DNA of 33,556 nucleotides, taken from IMG/VR virus record IMGVR_UViG_3300034101_000883, positions 1-33,556 of that record. One strand, given 5' to 3'. Origin of the DNA: a virus. The translations under genes and the position numbers were made by a program. Under the pieces are notes generated by a model that was given only the letters and a program-made list of their open reading frames with translations, ran no database searches and had not been told where the DNA came from. Positions 11,953-18,810 of the stretch are shown piece by piece. Position 1 is the first letter of the stretch. Each line of letters begins with the position of its first letter.

Positions 11953-12197
11953 TGGAAAATCGTAAAGATAATAGCGGCGTTTTATTCAAGAATGACAAAA
12001 TTGAAAACGAAAGGTCTCCTACTTATAAAGGCAACATAACTGTAGATGGCAAAGACTACTGGTTATCAGCTTGGGTAAAAGAGGGCAAGAGTGGCAAGTT
12101 CATGGGTCTAGCAGTATCACCCAAAGAAGAGTACAAAGCGAAGCCCTCAGAGCGATCTAAGGCCACCAACTTTGATTCAGACGAAATGCCCTTCTAG
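11952..12197 (+). CDS. Small SSB-like protein
   Basis: 81 residues from the ATG overlapping the Erf stop (TGATG). An N-terminal 'NSGVLFKNDK' and YKGNITVDGKDYWLSAWVKE form a compact beta-rich segment similar to the short DUF736-like proteins. The last residues, DSDEMPF, closely resemble the acidic C-terminal tip (DDDIPF) through which bacterial SSBs recruit partner proteins. Together with its place beside Erf, this suggests a single-strand-binding or SSB-mimicking accessory protein. The OB fold itself is inferred. Confidence 0.65.
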   Translation: MENRKDNSGVLFKNDKIENERSPTYKGNITVDGKDYWLSAWVKEGKSGKFMGLAVSPKEEYKAKPSERSKATNFDSDEMPF

Positions 12198-12374
12198 GAT
12201 TACGAGGCGAAAGCGGATGCTATGAGGGCTGGTTTGATTCCAGCGTAATGATTGTGAAATCGGTTGTTCGACTCAACCAACAGACGCAGCGAGTAGCCTC
12301 ACCAATTACGGGCAGGAAAGCAGACAGCAATGTCGGACGAATGTTAGTACTGCCCACCAACTTAACAGGAGTCA
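12198..12374 (+). other. Structured non-coding element
   Basis: 177 bases with no convincing gene but several stable hairpins: GCTGG-N7-CCAGC (12228-12244), GGTTG-TTCGACT-CAACC (12262-12278), and GGGCAG/CTGCCC (12310-12355) enclosing GACA-GCAA-TGTC (12323-12334). ATTACG occurs twice (12199-12204, 12305-12310) and either copy can pair with CGTAAT (12244-12249), giving two exclusive folds. It may be a regulatory RNA or leader. It is not a normal tRNA. Confidence 0.4.
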
Positions 12375-12377
12375 ATG

Positions 12378-12710
12378 ATGAATGATATTTTTAACAACAT
12401 GAAGCAGTCAATGGACAGATTCTTTGGTACACCAGCATTTAAGTTGGTACGCAAAGAAGACCCTACAACGAGCCATCAAGCCGCCCAAGGGGTAGATAGC
12501 GCCAAGATAGAGAACATGGTCTATGAGGCCATTAAAGGCTTTCCTGATGGGTGTATTTCAGATGATGTACTGGCAATGTTCCCTCAGTACCCATATTCCT
12601 CCATAACAGCCCGTTATCGTGCTTTGTTAGACAAGGGATTCATTGAGATTACTGGCACTAGAGCTGGTAAATCAGGCAGAAATCAACGGGTTATGAAGGG
12701 TCTGAAATGA
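12378..12710 (+). CDS. Winged-helix-like phage protein
   Basis: 110 residues. Tandem ATGs stand at 12375 and 12378; AGGAG is six bases before the second, so I prefer it. After an N-terminal DPTTSHQAAQ segment comes a helix (ENMVYEAIKGFPDGCISDD), then YSSITARYRALLDKGFIEIT and a basic tail (RAGKSGRNQRV), which fits a winged HTH. This type is common in phage accessory regions, with unknown targets. It could be a regulator of the rightward genes. Confidence 0.7.
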   Translation: MNDIFNNMKQSMDRFFGTPAFKLVRKEDPTTSHQAAQGVDSAKIENMVYEAIKGFPDGCISDDVLAMFPQYPYSSITARYRALLDKGFIEITGTRAGKSGRNQRVMKGLK

Positions 12711-12880
12711 CACTACCTCCACATTCCAAAATCAGTTATCCATCTACTCCTCTGAAAGACTTCAAGTGGGAATCAGGATCGGATGTCCAGGCACTATGGA
12801 GAAAGCATGGATGGACTCCACCCTCAGAGAAGATGCTTCCTCCACCACCAGAGAAGGTTGAACTAAGGAGAGTGAGATGA
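12707..12880 (+). CDS. 57-residue proline-rich protein
   Basis: ATGA-coupled at both ends. The product is rich in Pro and aromatic residues (YPSTPLKDFKWESG; WRKHGWTPPSEKMLPPPPEK) and ends in Arg. No family recognised. The two overlaps are the reason to believe it. Confidence 0.6.
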   Translation: MTLPPHSKISYPSTPLKDFKWESGSDVQALWRKHGWTPPSEKMLPPPPEKVELRRVR

Positions 12881-13038
12881 GCGTGTTTAAACTCATTGGT
12901 TGTCTACCAAAAGAGCCTGATGCCAAGTGTCAGAACTGTAAACGCTTTGGCTTAAAGGATGTTGTTCATGTTTCTTGCGTCAACAGCAAGGACAAGGCTT
13001 GCATCTATATGCCTATTTCTTTGCAGGAGAAAAAATGA
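12877..13038 (+). CDS. 53-residue cysteine-rich protein
   Basis: ATGA overlaps on both sides. Cysteines at C18-x2-C21 and later C34 and C42 suit a zinc ribbon (KCQNCKRFG...HVSCVNSKDKAC). Small zinc proteins recur in this genome (5055, 8614, 10683). Function unknown. Confidence 0.6.
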   Translation: MSVFKLIGCLPKEPDAKCQNCKRFGLKDVVHVSCVNSKDKACIYMPISLQEKK

Positions 13039-13328
13039 CTAAAGACGAAGCATTGAAGCTGGCGCTGGAGGCGTTTGGAGAGATTGAATGGAGCAACAAC
13101 AGTCAATGGCAATCAGACCGAGCCAAAGTAGCCATCACCGCCATCAAAGAAGCCTTGGCACAGCCAGAGCCTGAGCATACGTTTACTTATGACCAAGTAA
13201 AAGCCCATATTCAAGCCGCCATGATTTCAGAGCGTGAAGCGTGTGCAAAGGTGTGTGTTGATTTATGGGATGATGATTATTCCGCTTACGCTTGTGCTAT
13301 AGCCATAAAAGAAAGGGGACAAGCATGA
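13035..13328 (+). CDS. Helical phage protein
   Basis: 97 residues from the ATG at 13035 (ATGA overlap, GCAGGAG upstream). An in-frame GTG or TTG start further upstream would overlap the previous gene fully. Typical phage segment MTKDEALKLALEAFGEIE...AITAIKEALAQ, then FTYDQVKAHIQAAMISERE. Mostly helical; conserved-looking in freshwater phages, function unknown. Confidence 0.75.
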   Translation: MTKDEALKLALEAFGEIEWSNNSQWQSDRAKVAITAIKEALAQPEPEHTFTYDQVKAHIQAAMISEREACAKVCVDLWDDDYSAYACAIAIKERGQA

Positions 13329-13576
13329 CAGACTGGACAAAAGAGGAAGACGAAGCATTTAACGCTGTTGAAAAGCAAAGTAACCTTGGTAAGCAAATCC
13401 TAAGAGCAAGCAAATCTAGCGGTATGGACTGCTGCACATACGATTGTGTTCAAGGCAGAAACTGTCCTGTTAGGGCTAGAGCGCTAGAAGAGGTAGCCCT
13501 AGAGTTTGACAAGATGAAACCCTTTGGTGACACAGCATCTAGCTTTGCTTCTTTCGTAAGAAGGATGAAAGGTTAA
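13325..13576 (+). CDS. Small cysteine-containing protein
   Basis: 83 residues from the ATG at 13325 (ATGA overlap). CCTYDCVQGRNCP near the middle gives four cysteines that could bind a metal. It is the last gene of the rightward operon and its stop overlaps the stop of the endolysin gene coming from the other side (13573-13576). No intrinsic terminator follows. Confidence 0.7.
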   Translation: MTDWTKEEDEAFNAVEKQSNLGKQILRASKSSGMDCCTYDCVQGRNCPVRARALEEVALEFDKMKPFGDTASSFASFVRRMKG

Positions 13577-14166
13577 GTAAGGACAGAGAGAGCATGGGCA
13601 ATGTGCTTTTCTCTGTCTGCCAAACCTATAAAACCGCCGTTTATGCGCCTGGTCATGGTCTTATAGTCTTTAGAATCAGCGTACTGGTTTAGCTTGTGGG
13701 TGTCCCAGAACCATCCCGCAGTAAGGGCAGCGTACATCGGGGTCGCTACAAGGTCTGGATTCATCACAAAATCTACCCCTAGAGCCTGACCAGCATGGTA
13801 ATAATTGGCGTGTCCTGTCAACTGAATACACCCACGACCTCTGAAACGATAGCCATCTCCAGAAGCCTCATCCCTGTTGCCCATGCGACTAGAGTAAACA
13901 GTATTGGCGATAAGCCTTGGATTACGAGCACACATCTGTGCTTTGGTGGCATCAAACCTTCTAGGCCATAACTTCTGTAAAGCCTCTGCACGATAGTTCA
14001 GGTTTTCCTCAAGAATCTTAAAGTTCCCACACTCATGCCCACATTGACCAATGAAAGCCGCTTTTCTTAGTGGATTCATAATGTCAAAACGCTCAAAGGT
14101 GGCGTTTAAACCATCTAGCCACTCAGGGCCAATGTGAAGTTGTTTGAGTTGGTCAGCGTTTATCAT
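13573..14166 (-). CDS. GH19-family endolysin
   Basis: 197 residues. The glycoside hydrolase family 19 pattern is clear: FIGQCGHECGNFKILEENLNYRAEAL (catalytic Glu45 likely, with Glu53/54 nearby), RFRGRGCIQLTGHANY and ALTAGWFWD. These enzymes cleave the beta-1,4 sugar backbone of peptidoglycan. There is no signal peptide, so export would depend on the holin-like protein upstream. It is last in the leftward lysis set, after Rz. Confidence 0.93.
   Translation of the reverse strand: MINADQLKQLHIGPEWLDGLNATFERFDIMNPLRKAAFIGQCGHECGNFKILEENLNYRAEALQKLWPRRFDATKAQMCARNPRLIANTVYSSRMGNRDEASGDGYRFRGRGCIQLTGHANYYHAGQALGVDFVMNPDLVATPMYAALTAGWFWDTHKLNQYADSKDYKTMTRRINGGFIGLADREKHIAHALSVLT
13582..13617. other. 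Long hairpin at the junction of converging operons
   Basis: GACAGAGA pairs perfectly with TCTCTGTC, and inside them AGCA pairs with TGCT. It lies in the 3' end of the endolysin gene, just past the rightward operon's last stop. No T-run follows on either strand, so it is not a standard terminator; it may protect RNA ends. Confidence 0.45.
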
Positions 14167-14650
14167 TCAACAAGTCTCTCATCTGGTTATACGAGTCCAC
14201 ACAAGCATTGAGTGCAGCAGTATTCCGATCCCCTTGGGCCACTATTTCGGCAATGGCTTGGAGGGTTGCTCTGTCGGCATCAGAAGCTGTGTCAGCCTGT
14301 CTGTCAGGTTCACGGGTTGCTTTTGTATCTGTGGGGGCAATGGGGGCACTTGTGGGGGCTGATACACAACTGGCGGTGGGGAGGCGCACCCTACCAGCAC
14401 GAATGGCAGCATCCAAAGCACTTTGTTTTTTGTTGACAACATCGTTAACCTCCAAAAGTTTACCAGCAGTAGCGTTTAATTGTTCGTTAAGTTTCTGTTC
14501 AGTTTGACGAGATTCCTCATTCTTGCGAGCAATCTCAATCTGCATCTCTTTATCTCTGTCTGACCAACCAAAGTGATAACCACCTCTGTAAGTTCCAAAC
14601 AAGGTTATACAAAGAATCACCAGAACCCAAGGTAATGGTATGCCAAACAT
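14153..14650 (-). CDS. Rz-like inner-membrane spanin
   Basis: 165 residues. An N-terminal membrane anchor (PLPWVLVILCITLFGTYRGG, about residues 5-24) is followed by a long charged, helical periplasmic domain with coiled-coil character (EIARKNEESRQTEQKLNEQL). Inner-membrane spanins pair with a lipoprotein to fuse inner and outer membranes at lysis. The outer partner, Rz1-like, is encoded inside this gene at 14242-14442. The end overlaps the endolysin start. Confidence 0.85.
   Translation of the reverse strand: MFGIPLPWVLVILCITLFGTYRGGYHFGWSDRDKEMQIEIARKNEESRQTEQKLNEQLNATAGKLLEVNDVVNKKQSALDAAIRAGRVRLPTASCVSAPTSAPIAPTDTKATREPDRQADTASDADRATLQAIAEIVAQGDRNTAALNACVDSYNQMRDLLNDKR
14242..14442 (-). 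CDS. Rz1-like outer-membrane spanin, nested in Rz
   Basis: 66 residues in another frame, wholly inside the Rz-like gene. A strong GGAGG lies six bases before the ATG. A signal peptide with lipobox FVLVGC puts the lipidated Cys at residue 19. A proline-rich mature part (SPPPVVYQPPQVPPLPPQ) is the hallmark of Rz1 proteins. It should be anchored in the outer membrane and bind the Rz C-terminus. Confidence 0.85.
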   Translation of the reverse strand: MLSTKNKVLWMLPFVLVGCASPPPVVYQPPQVPPLPPQIQKQPVNLTDRLTQLLMPTEQPSKPLPK

Positions 14651-15144
14651 TATTGAGCCTCTTTACGAGCCATTGCCAACTGCTCACGCTCATGGTCTGC
14701 TTCTAGCAAATCAGGAGGTGTAGTCGGTGGAGGTGGTGGTGTCCATGACTCATCTAAATCAGGATTCTTGAAGTTCAACCAGTTAGGTGATGATCCTGTT
14801 GATGTCCAAGTATTAGAAGCCACAGGAGGCGATACGGGTGTTGGAGGCGGTGTAGGGCTAGGAGGCGGTGTTGGAGTGCCTTGGATGGCGTTTAAAGCCG
14901 TTCCTACACCCTTTTTACCGATAACTCCACCGATACCACCCACAATCAGTAGAACAATGTCGTTCAGCATCTTGGTGTAAGCCATATCAATCGGGGCCAT
15001 GCTCTTAATAGGTTGAGTCACAAACGTGACAGAGTAGAGCAAAGCAACAACAATAAAGCAAAGAATCAATGTGACCATGACGACCACAAAACTCCACGTT
15101 ATTGTCTCAATTTCTTCAATTGTTAGTTTTTGCTTCTGGGACAT
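14650..15144 (-). CDS. Holin-like membrane protein with proline-rich tail
   Basis: 164 residues from the ATG at 15144, six bases after AAAGG; an in-frame start at 15162 is possible. Two membrane segments are visible: SFVVVMVTLILCFIVVALLY (about residues 18-37) and IVLLIVGGIGGVIG (about 60-73). A Pro/Thr-rich linker (TPTPPPSPTPPPTPVSPP) and an acidic tail follow. Its size, two spans and place directly upstream of Rz and the endolysin suggest the holin. The proline-rich tail is unusual for one. Confidence 0.6.
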   Translation of the reverse strand: MSQKQKLTIEEIETITWSFVVVMVTLILCFIVVALLYSVTFVTQPIKSMAPIDMAYTKMLNDIVLLIVGGIGGVIGKKGVGTALNAIQGTPTPPPSPTPPPTPVSPPVASNTWTSTGSSPNWLNFKNPDLDESWTPPPPPTTPPDLLEADHEREQLAMARKEAQ

Positions 15145-15325
15145 CGTTAACCTTTTTTTCAAGAATAGGGGCGACTAAGTATTCAGGACAAGTCTGGGTA
15201 AACAAACACTTAGGTTTCTGGCAGTTAGCGTGAACAAAGTTATCAGGATTTTGGCAAAAGTACCTGTATCTGTCGTCAAAACAACCAGATAGAAATACAA
15301 CAGATAACAAAATCAAATATCTCAT
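15116..15325 (-). CDS. Small phage lipoprotein
   Basis: 69 residues. MRYLILLSVVFLSGC is a lipoprotein signal with Cys15 as the lipid site. The mature part holds four more cysteines (FCQNPDNFVHANCQKPKC...CP), probably disulfide-bonded in the periplasm. It overlaps the holin-like gene by 29 bases and its start overlaps the upstream gene (ATGA). Role unknown; superinfection exclusion or lysis support are both possible. Confidence 0.75.
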   Translation of the reverse strand: MRYLILLSVVFLSGCFDDRYRYFCQNPDNFVHANCQKPKCLFTQTCPEYLVAPILEKKVNDVPEAKTNN

Positions 15326-15471
15326 ATTGGCAACTTCGCTAAAAGAGCGTTCATTATTCTGTCTGACAAGAAGTTAGGAAGTACTTTCATAATGTCAAAG
15401 AAGAGAATAGTTCCCCAAGAATAACCCACTATCTTGAAAGTCATATCTGCTTGCTTTTGATAGAAGTTCAT
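15322..15471 (-). CDS. 49-residue membrane-associated protein
   Basis: ATGA overlaps at both ends. The sequence MNFYQKQADMTFKIVGYSWG...TILFFDIMKVLPNFLSDRIM has a moderately hydrophobic central helix that could sit on or in the membrane. It lies between the 165-residue protein and the lipoprotein in the lysis/ejection region. No family recognised. Confidence 0.6.
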   Translation of the reverse strand: MNFYQKQADMTFKIVGYSWGTILFFDIMKVLPNFLSDRIMNALLAKLPI

Positions 15472-15965
15472 CTTCCGCACCTCACTTTTGCACAATGATC
15501 TAGTAGTTCATAGACACCAAACGCAATAAGCGCAACAATAAATACAAGCCCACCAATCATTAGACCCATTTCAAGGTCTTCTTGTTCTTGCTTCTTCTTA
15601 CGAGCAAGAGCTTCTTTCTCTTTACGAGCATTGTGGGCTTCCTCTACATCCATTGCAGAGGCACGAGCCTTGATCTTTGCCCAGACATCCATTTTATTAG
15701 CCTGAAAGAACAACATCTGAAGTTCTTTCTCAAACTCACGGGTCTGCTCAAGAGCCATCTCAATCTCTATAGCCATACCCATGCTAGAGCCACCCTTCTT
15801 CTTGGACTCTACAACAGCCTTCGTAGCCTCACTCTTAGCATTGAAATACTTACCTAATAGTGGCCCAAGAGAAGCAACATCATCAACAGTCTTAGAAGCC
15901 TGTTTAATGAGCTTTACAGCACTCTGTATACCTGCTAGAGCGCTTACTGGATCTATGGGCAACAT
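15468..15965 (-). CDS. Coiled-coil protein with C-terminal membrane span
   Basis: 165 residues. The MLPIDPVSALAGIQSAVKLI start recalls a family of podovirus proteins found after the ejection proteins. A long charged helix follows (EEAHNARKEKEALARKKKQE), then one membrane span (MIGGLVFIVALIAFGVYELL, about residues 135-154). It could be a structural or injection-related membrane protein. No enzymatic motif. Confidence 0.75.
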   Translation of the reverse strand: MLPIDPVSALAGIQSAVKLIKQASKTVDDVASLGPLLGKYFNAKSEATKAVVESKKKGGSSMGMAIEIEMALEQTREFEKELQMLFFQANKMDVWAKIKARASAMDVEEAHNARKEKEALARKKKQEQEDLEMGLMIGGLVFIVALIAFGVYELLDHCAKVRCGR

Positions 15966-15997
15966 TCCAAAACCTCTGGTAAGTTGTAGTTAAGAAG

Positions 15998-17533
15998 TCA
16001 TTGTTCTGTAGGATTCATTACAGAACTTAGCAAACCTCTAGTGAAATAAGATGGTTGTTGACCAGGAGTAGTGCCAGTTAACAAGCCACTCATAGCCTTT
16101 TCAGCCGCTTGTCGTCGAATCATTGCCTGAAGTTTATCAGCGCCATAACCAGCCGCAGCAATTGGAATTGAATACTTCAATGTTTCAGGACTTCCAACGC
16201 CAAAGCCAACAGCGCCACCAGTAATCAATTGACTACGTTGTGGGTTAAATTTAGCCATCAAAGTGAGCAATGGGTCTAAAGAACTACCTTTGGCAACCGC
16301 TTTAATGGCATTTTGCTCATCTTTGCTAAACAAATTCATCTTGTTTTTGTTAGCCGCAAGACTAATGAATCCTTGGCGAATCAACTCACTTTCAGAAGCA
16401 GTTGGATTTATCGCTTTGGTTTCAGCAACATTCAAAATGTTATCAAGCGTTGAAGCACGACTTAGATTTCTAAAATCCTTACGAGCATCCATTATTGTTT
16501 TGACCGCAGTATCAATTCCACCCGCACCAGAAACAACATCTTTTGGAGACAAAGTAGCCACATGATCATCAATAGTATCAACCATCTCTCTTGCTAAACG
16601 GCGAATATTCTTGTCTGGATTGCTTTTTAGATTGTTTGCCAATCTACGCATCTGTTCAACATTGTCAAAAGTAATGTTTCCACGCTGTAGGATGCTCTCG
16701 TACTTATTCAAGATGTTTGCAACAGGCGCAGCATTTTCTGGAATATAGTCAACAGCATCAAGTTTTGTTTTTACTTTGTCTACCAAACTAGTAGCATTCT
16801 TATTAGTTAACTCAATACCTTGATCGCTTACTTTTGTGTAAGCACGAGATGCCTTTTGCTGAACATCAGCCATTGTGGTAGTTGGTTGTTTTCCAGAAGA
16901 AAGGCGACCCGCTACATCTCCAGTTGTTTTGCCAACAGCACCTGAAACGCCCAAAGCTGCAATAGTTGCCGCCAAATCGCTTCCTGTTATTTCTTTTGTG
17001 GCTTCTGCAACAGGTTGTGCAACCATAGGAGCAGTTGTAGCCGCAGGTAGTTGACGGACAAGATCCGCACCAAAGATTGATTTAGGAGCCATTGCCGCCA
17101 TACCACCAGCAGATACTAAACCCTGCATTCCAGCTTGTGCGGCTCTTTCAGCACCAGTTTCAGGTTGCGGAACACCTAACTGCGTCAAACCACGACTTTG
17201 TGCTTGAGACAAATATGGAACACGCTTTTCAGAACCAACAGCCATAGCGCCTAAATTGGCCGCTCCACTTAAAAAGTCAGTAACGATATTTGAAGGAGCA
17301 GATGCACCAGTAATAACAGCACGAGTAGCCAAGCCAAGTTGTCTACGCAACATATCACCTAGACCTTGCTCTTTTGGCGCTTCAGAAGGCGTTTTAGGAG
17401 CTTCTGGAGATGCTTGAGCAGTCTCTGTAGGTGCATTGCCTAAACTAGCCTTAATTCTGGCTAAAGCGGCTTCATTTGTTAAGCCATCAGGCAATTCATA
17501 CGATACGCCTTTGTATTCATAAACAGTTGGCAT
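15998..17533 (-). CDS. Probable internal virion / DNA-ejection protein
   Basis: 511 residues. The first 30 residues (VYEYKGVSYELPDG...) resemble a short N-terminal module common in phage structural proteins. Several glycine/alanine hydrophobic segments follow (GLVSAGGMAAMAPK; TIAALGVSGAVGK; LITGGAVGFGVG) amid helical regions, giving amphipathic segments that could insert in membranes. It is one of three such proteins in a row (to 20925), in the place where podoviruses encode the proteins ejected with the DNA. The role is inferred from position and composition. Confidence 0.65.
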   Translation of the reverse strand: MPTVYEYKGVSYELPDGLTNEAALARIKASLGNAPTETAQASPEAPKTPSEAPKEQGLGDMLRRQLGLATRAVITGASAPSNIVTDFLSGAANLGAMAVGSEKRVPYLSQAQSRGLTQLGVPQPETGAERAAQAGMQGLVSAGGMAAMAPKSIFGADLVRQLPAATTAPMVAQPVAEATKEITGSDLAATIAALGVSGAVGKTTGDVAGRLSSGKQPTTTMADVQQKASRAYTKVSDQGIELTNKNATSLVDKVKTKLDAVDYIPENAAPVANILNKYESILQRGNITFDNVEQMRRLANNLKSNPDKNIRRLAREMVDTIDDHVATLSPKDVVSGAGGIDTAVKTIMDARKDFRNLSRASTLDNILNVAETKAINPTASESELIRQGFISLAANKNKMNLFSKDEQNAIKAVAKGSSLDPLLTLMAKFNPQRSQLITGGAVGFGVGSPETLKYSIPIAAAGYGADKLQAMIRRQAAEKAMSGLLTGTTPGQQPSYFTRGLLSSVMNPTEQ

Positions 17534-17544
17534 GATGCTTACCT

Positions 17545-18801
17545 TTAGTCTAGTTTAATAGGGTTTTGTGGTGTACCAACCGCAGGGCCGTAATAAGGCT
17601 CAACACCTTGTGACTTACGGCGACTATCAATGCGTTTTTGAGCATTTTCTCTAGCTTTTTCAGTAGATTTAGAAAAGTTACTAAGAGCCTCAAGTGTTGT
17701 TTTTGTGTCATAACCACCAAAAGCGGCAATAAGTTCATTAGCAAATCGCAAAACGTCTTTATCAGTTTGAACTCCTTTAGCCGCATCTGTCTTCAAGTTG
17801 GTAGCTTCTTGAACAGCACGTTGTAAAGCCGCATAGTTACGACTTTCAACACTAGAGTTACCTGCCGCATTCTGTGCTTGATAGCGCAGATTGTTTACAG
17901 GGCCAAGTTCTAGTCGTGGTTTTCCAGTTTTAGGATCTGGTGTTAATGTAGCAATAGCAGGAGCTAATGAATCCTGACGAGCTTTTAATGAATCAACCAA
18001 TTCCAACTCTTTATCCTCTTCTTTTTGTAAAGAAGGAGCAAGGACTTTAGGGCCTTTAAGTGAATTTGTTAGCTCTCTTAACTCTCTAGCCGAGTCAATT
18101 CTCATTTGTGCAATTTCTTTGGCATTAGCGCCAGCTACACGAGCCGCTTCAAGTTTGGCATCAGCCGCAACTTTAGCCGCATCAATTCTTGCCTGATTAG
18201 CAAGTTGAGCCGTTTCATTTCTTGCTACATTTGCTGCCGCTTTGTCTGCTGAAGCCTGTAAAGCCGCCAAAACCTTATCTGGAGAGCCATATTTGGTAAC
18301 AATGGCAAGAACCTGATCTTGTGTGGCATCAGGGCCAAGTTTAGACAACTCATCACGCAATTGCTCTTCTTGTCTAATAGACAATTGAGTCTTAGACGCT
18401 TGAGCTAATGATGCTTGCTCTGCCGCTCTTCTTTGACCAACAAGAGCTAAGTCACTTTCTGCTTTACGAGCATAATCCATCAATGCAATAGCACCTTGTG
18501 CATCACCAATTTGATTTAATTGATTAGCAGCATTTACATAAGATTGTGGATTAGTTTGATCAAGTTGACCAATAATCTGTTGACGAGCAGAGATTATCTT
18601 CATTTGTGGGTCTTCTACACCCATCAAACCAGCCACACCACGACCTAGTTGACCAACACTAGCTTGTAGACCCGCTTGTGCCGCCGCACCAGGAGAGAGT
18701 TGGGCTAACTCATAACCACGCTTTAAATCTTGCTGATACTGTTGGTTTTGATACATCTCAGGAGTCAAACCAAAAAGACCCGCTACCATACTATCTGCCA
18801 T
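17545..18801 (-). CDS. Coiled-coil internal virion protein
   Basis: 418 residues, predominantly Ala/Gln/Glu/Arg-rich helix. The middle (AAKVAADAKLEAARVAGANA) and repeated QAS/ARI units predict long coiled coils. There are no cysteines, no membrane span and no enzyme motif. It lies between the other two ejection-type proteins with gaps of about ten bases. It probably forms part of the internal core or an ejection tube; that is inferred. Confidence 0.65.
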   Translation of the reverse strand: MADSMVAGLFGLTPEMYQNQQYQQDLKRGYELAQLSPGAAAQAGLQASVGQLGRGVAGLMGVEDPQMKIISARQQIIGQLDQTNPQSYVNAANQLNQIGDAQGAIALMDYARKAESDLALVGQRRAAEQASLAQASKTQLSIRQEEQLRDELSKLGPDATQDQVLAIVTKYGSPDKVLAALQASADKAAANVARNETAQLANQARIDAAKVAADAKLEAARVAGANAKEIAQMRIDSARELRELTNSLKGPKVLAPSLQKEEDKELELVDSLKARQDSLAPAIATLTPDPKTGKPRLELGPVNNLRYQAQNAAGNSSVESRNYAALQRAVQEATNLKTDAAKGVQTDKDVLRFANELIAAFGGYDTKTTLEALSNFSKSTEKARENAQKRIDSRRKSQGVEPYYGPAVGTPQNPIKLD

Positions 18802-18810
18802 GATGACTCC

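Noticed and set aside
12195-12248. Stop-codon read-through adding a short tail to the SSB-like protein
   Set aside because: The frame after TAG runs 16 codons, but the protein ends naturally at the SSB-like tip and nothing suggests suppression.
12198-12285. tRNA gene suggested by T-arm-like hairpins (TTCGACT and TTTGATT loops)
   Set aside because: No seven-base acceptor stem pairs the expected ends and the candidate anticodon loop lacks a purine after the anticodon; kept only as a structured element.
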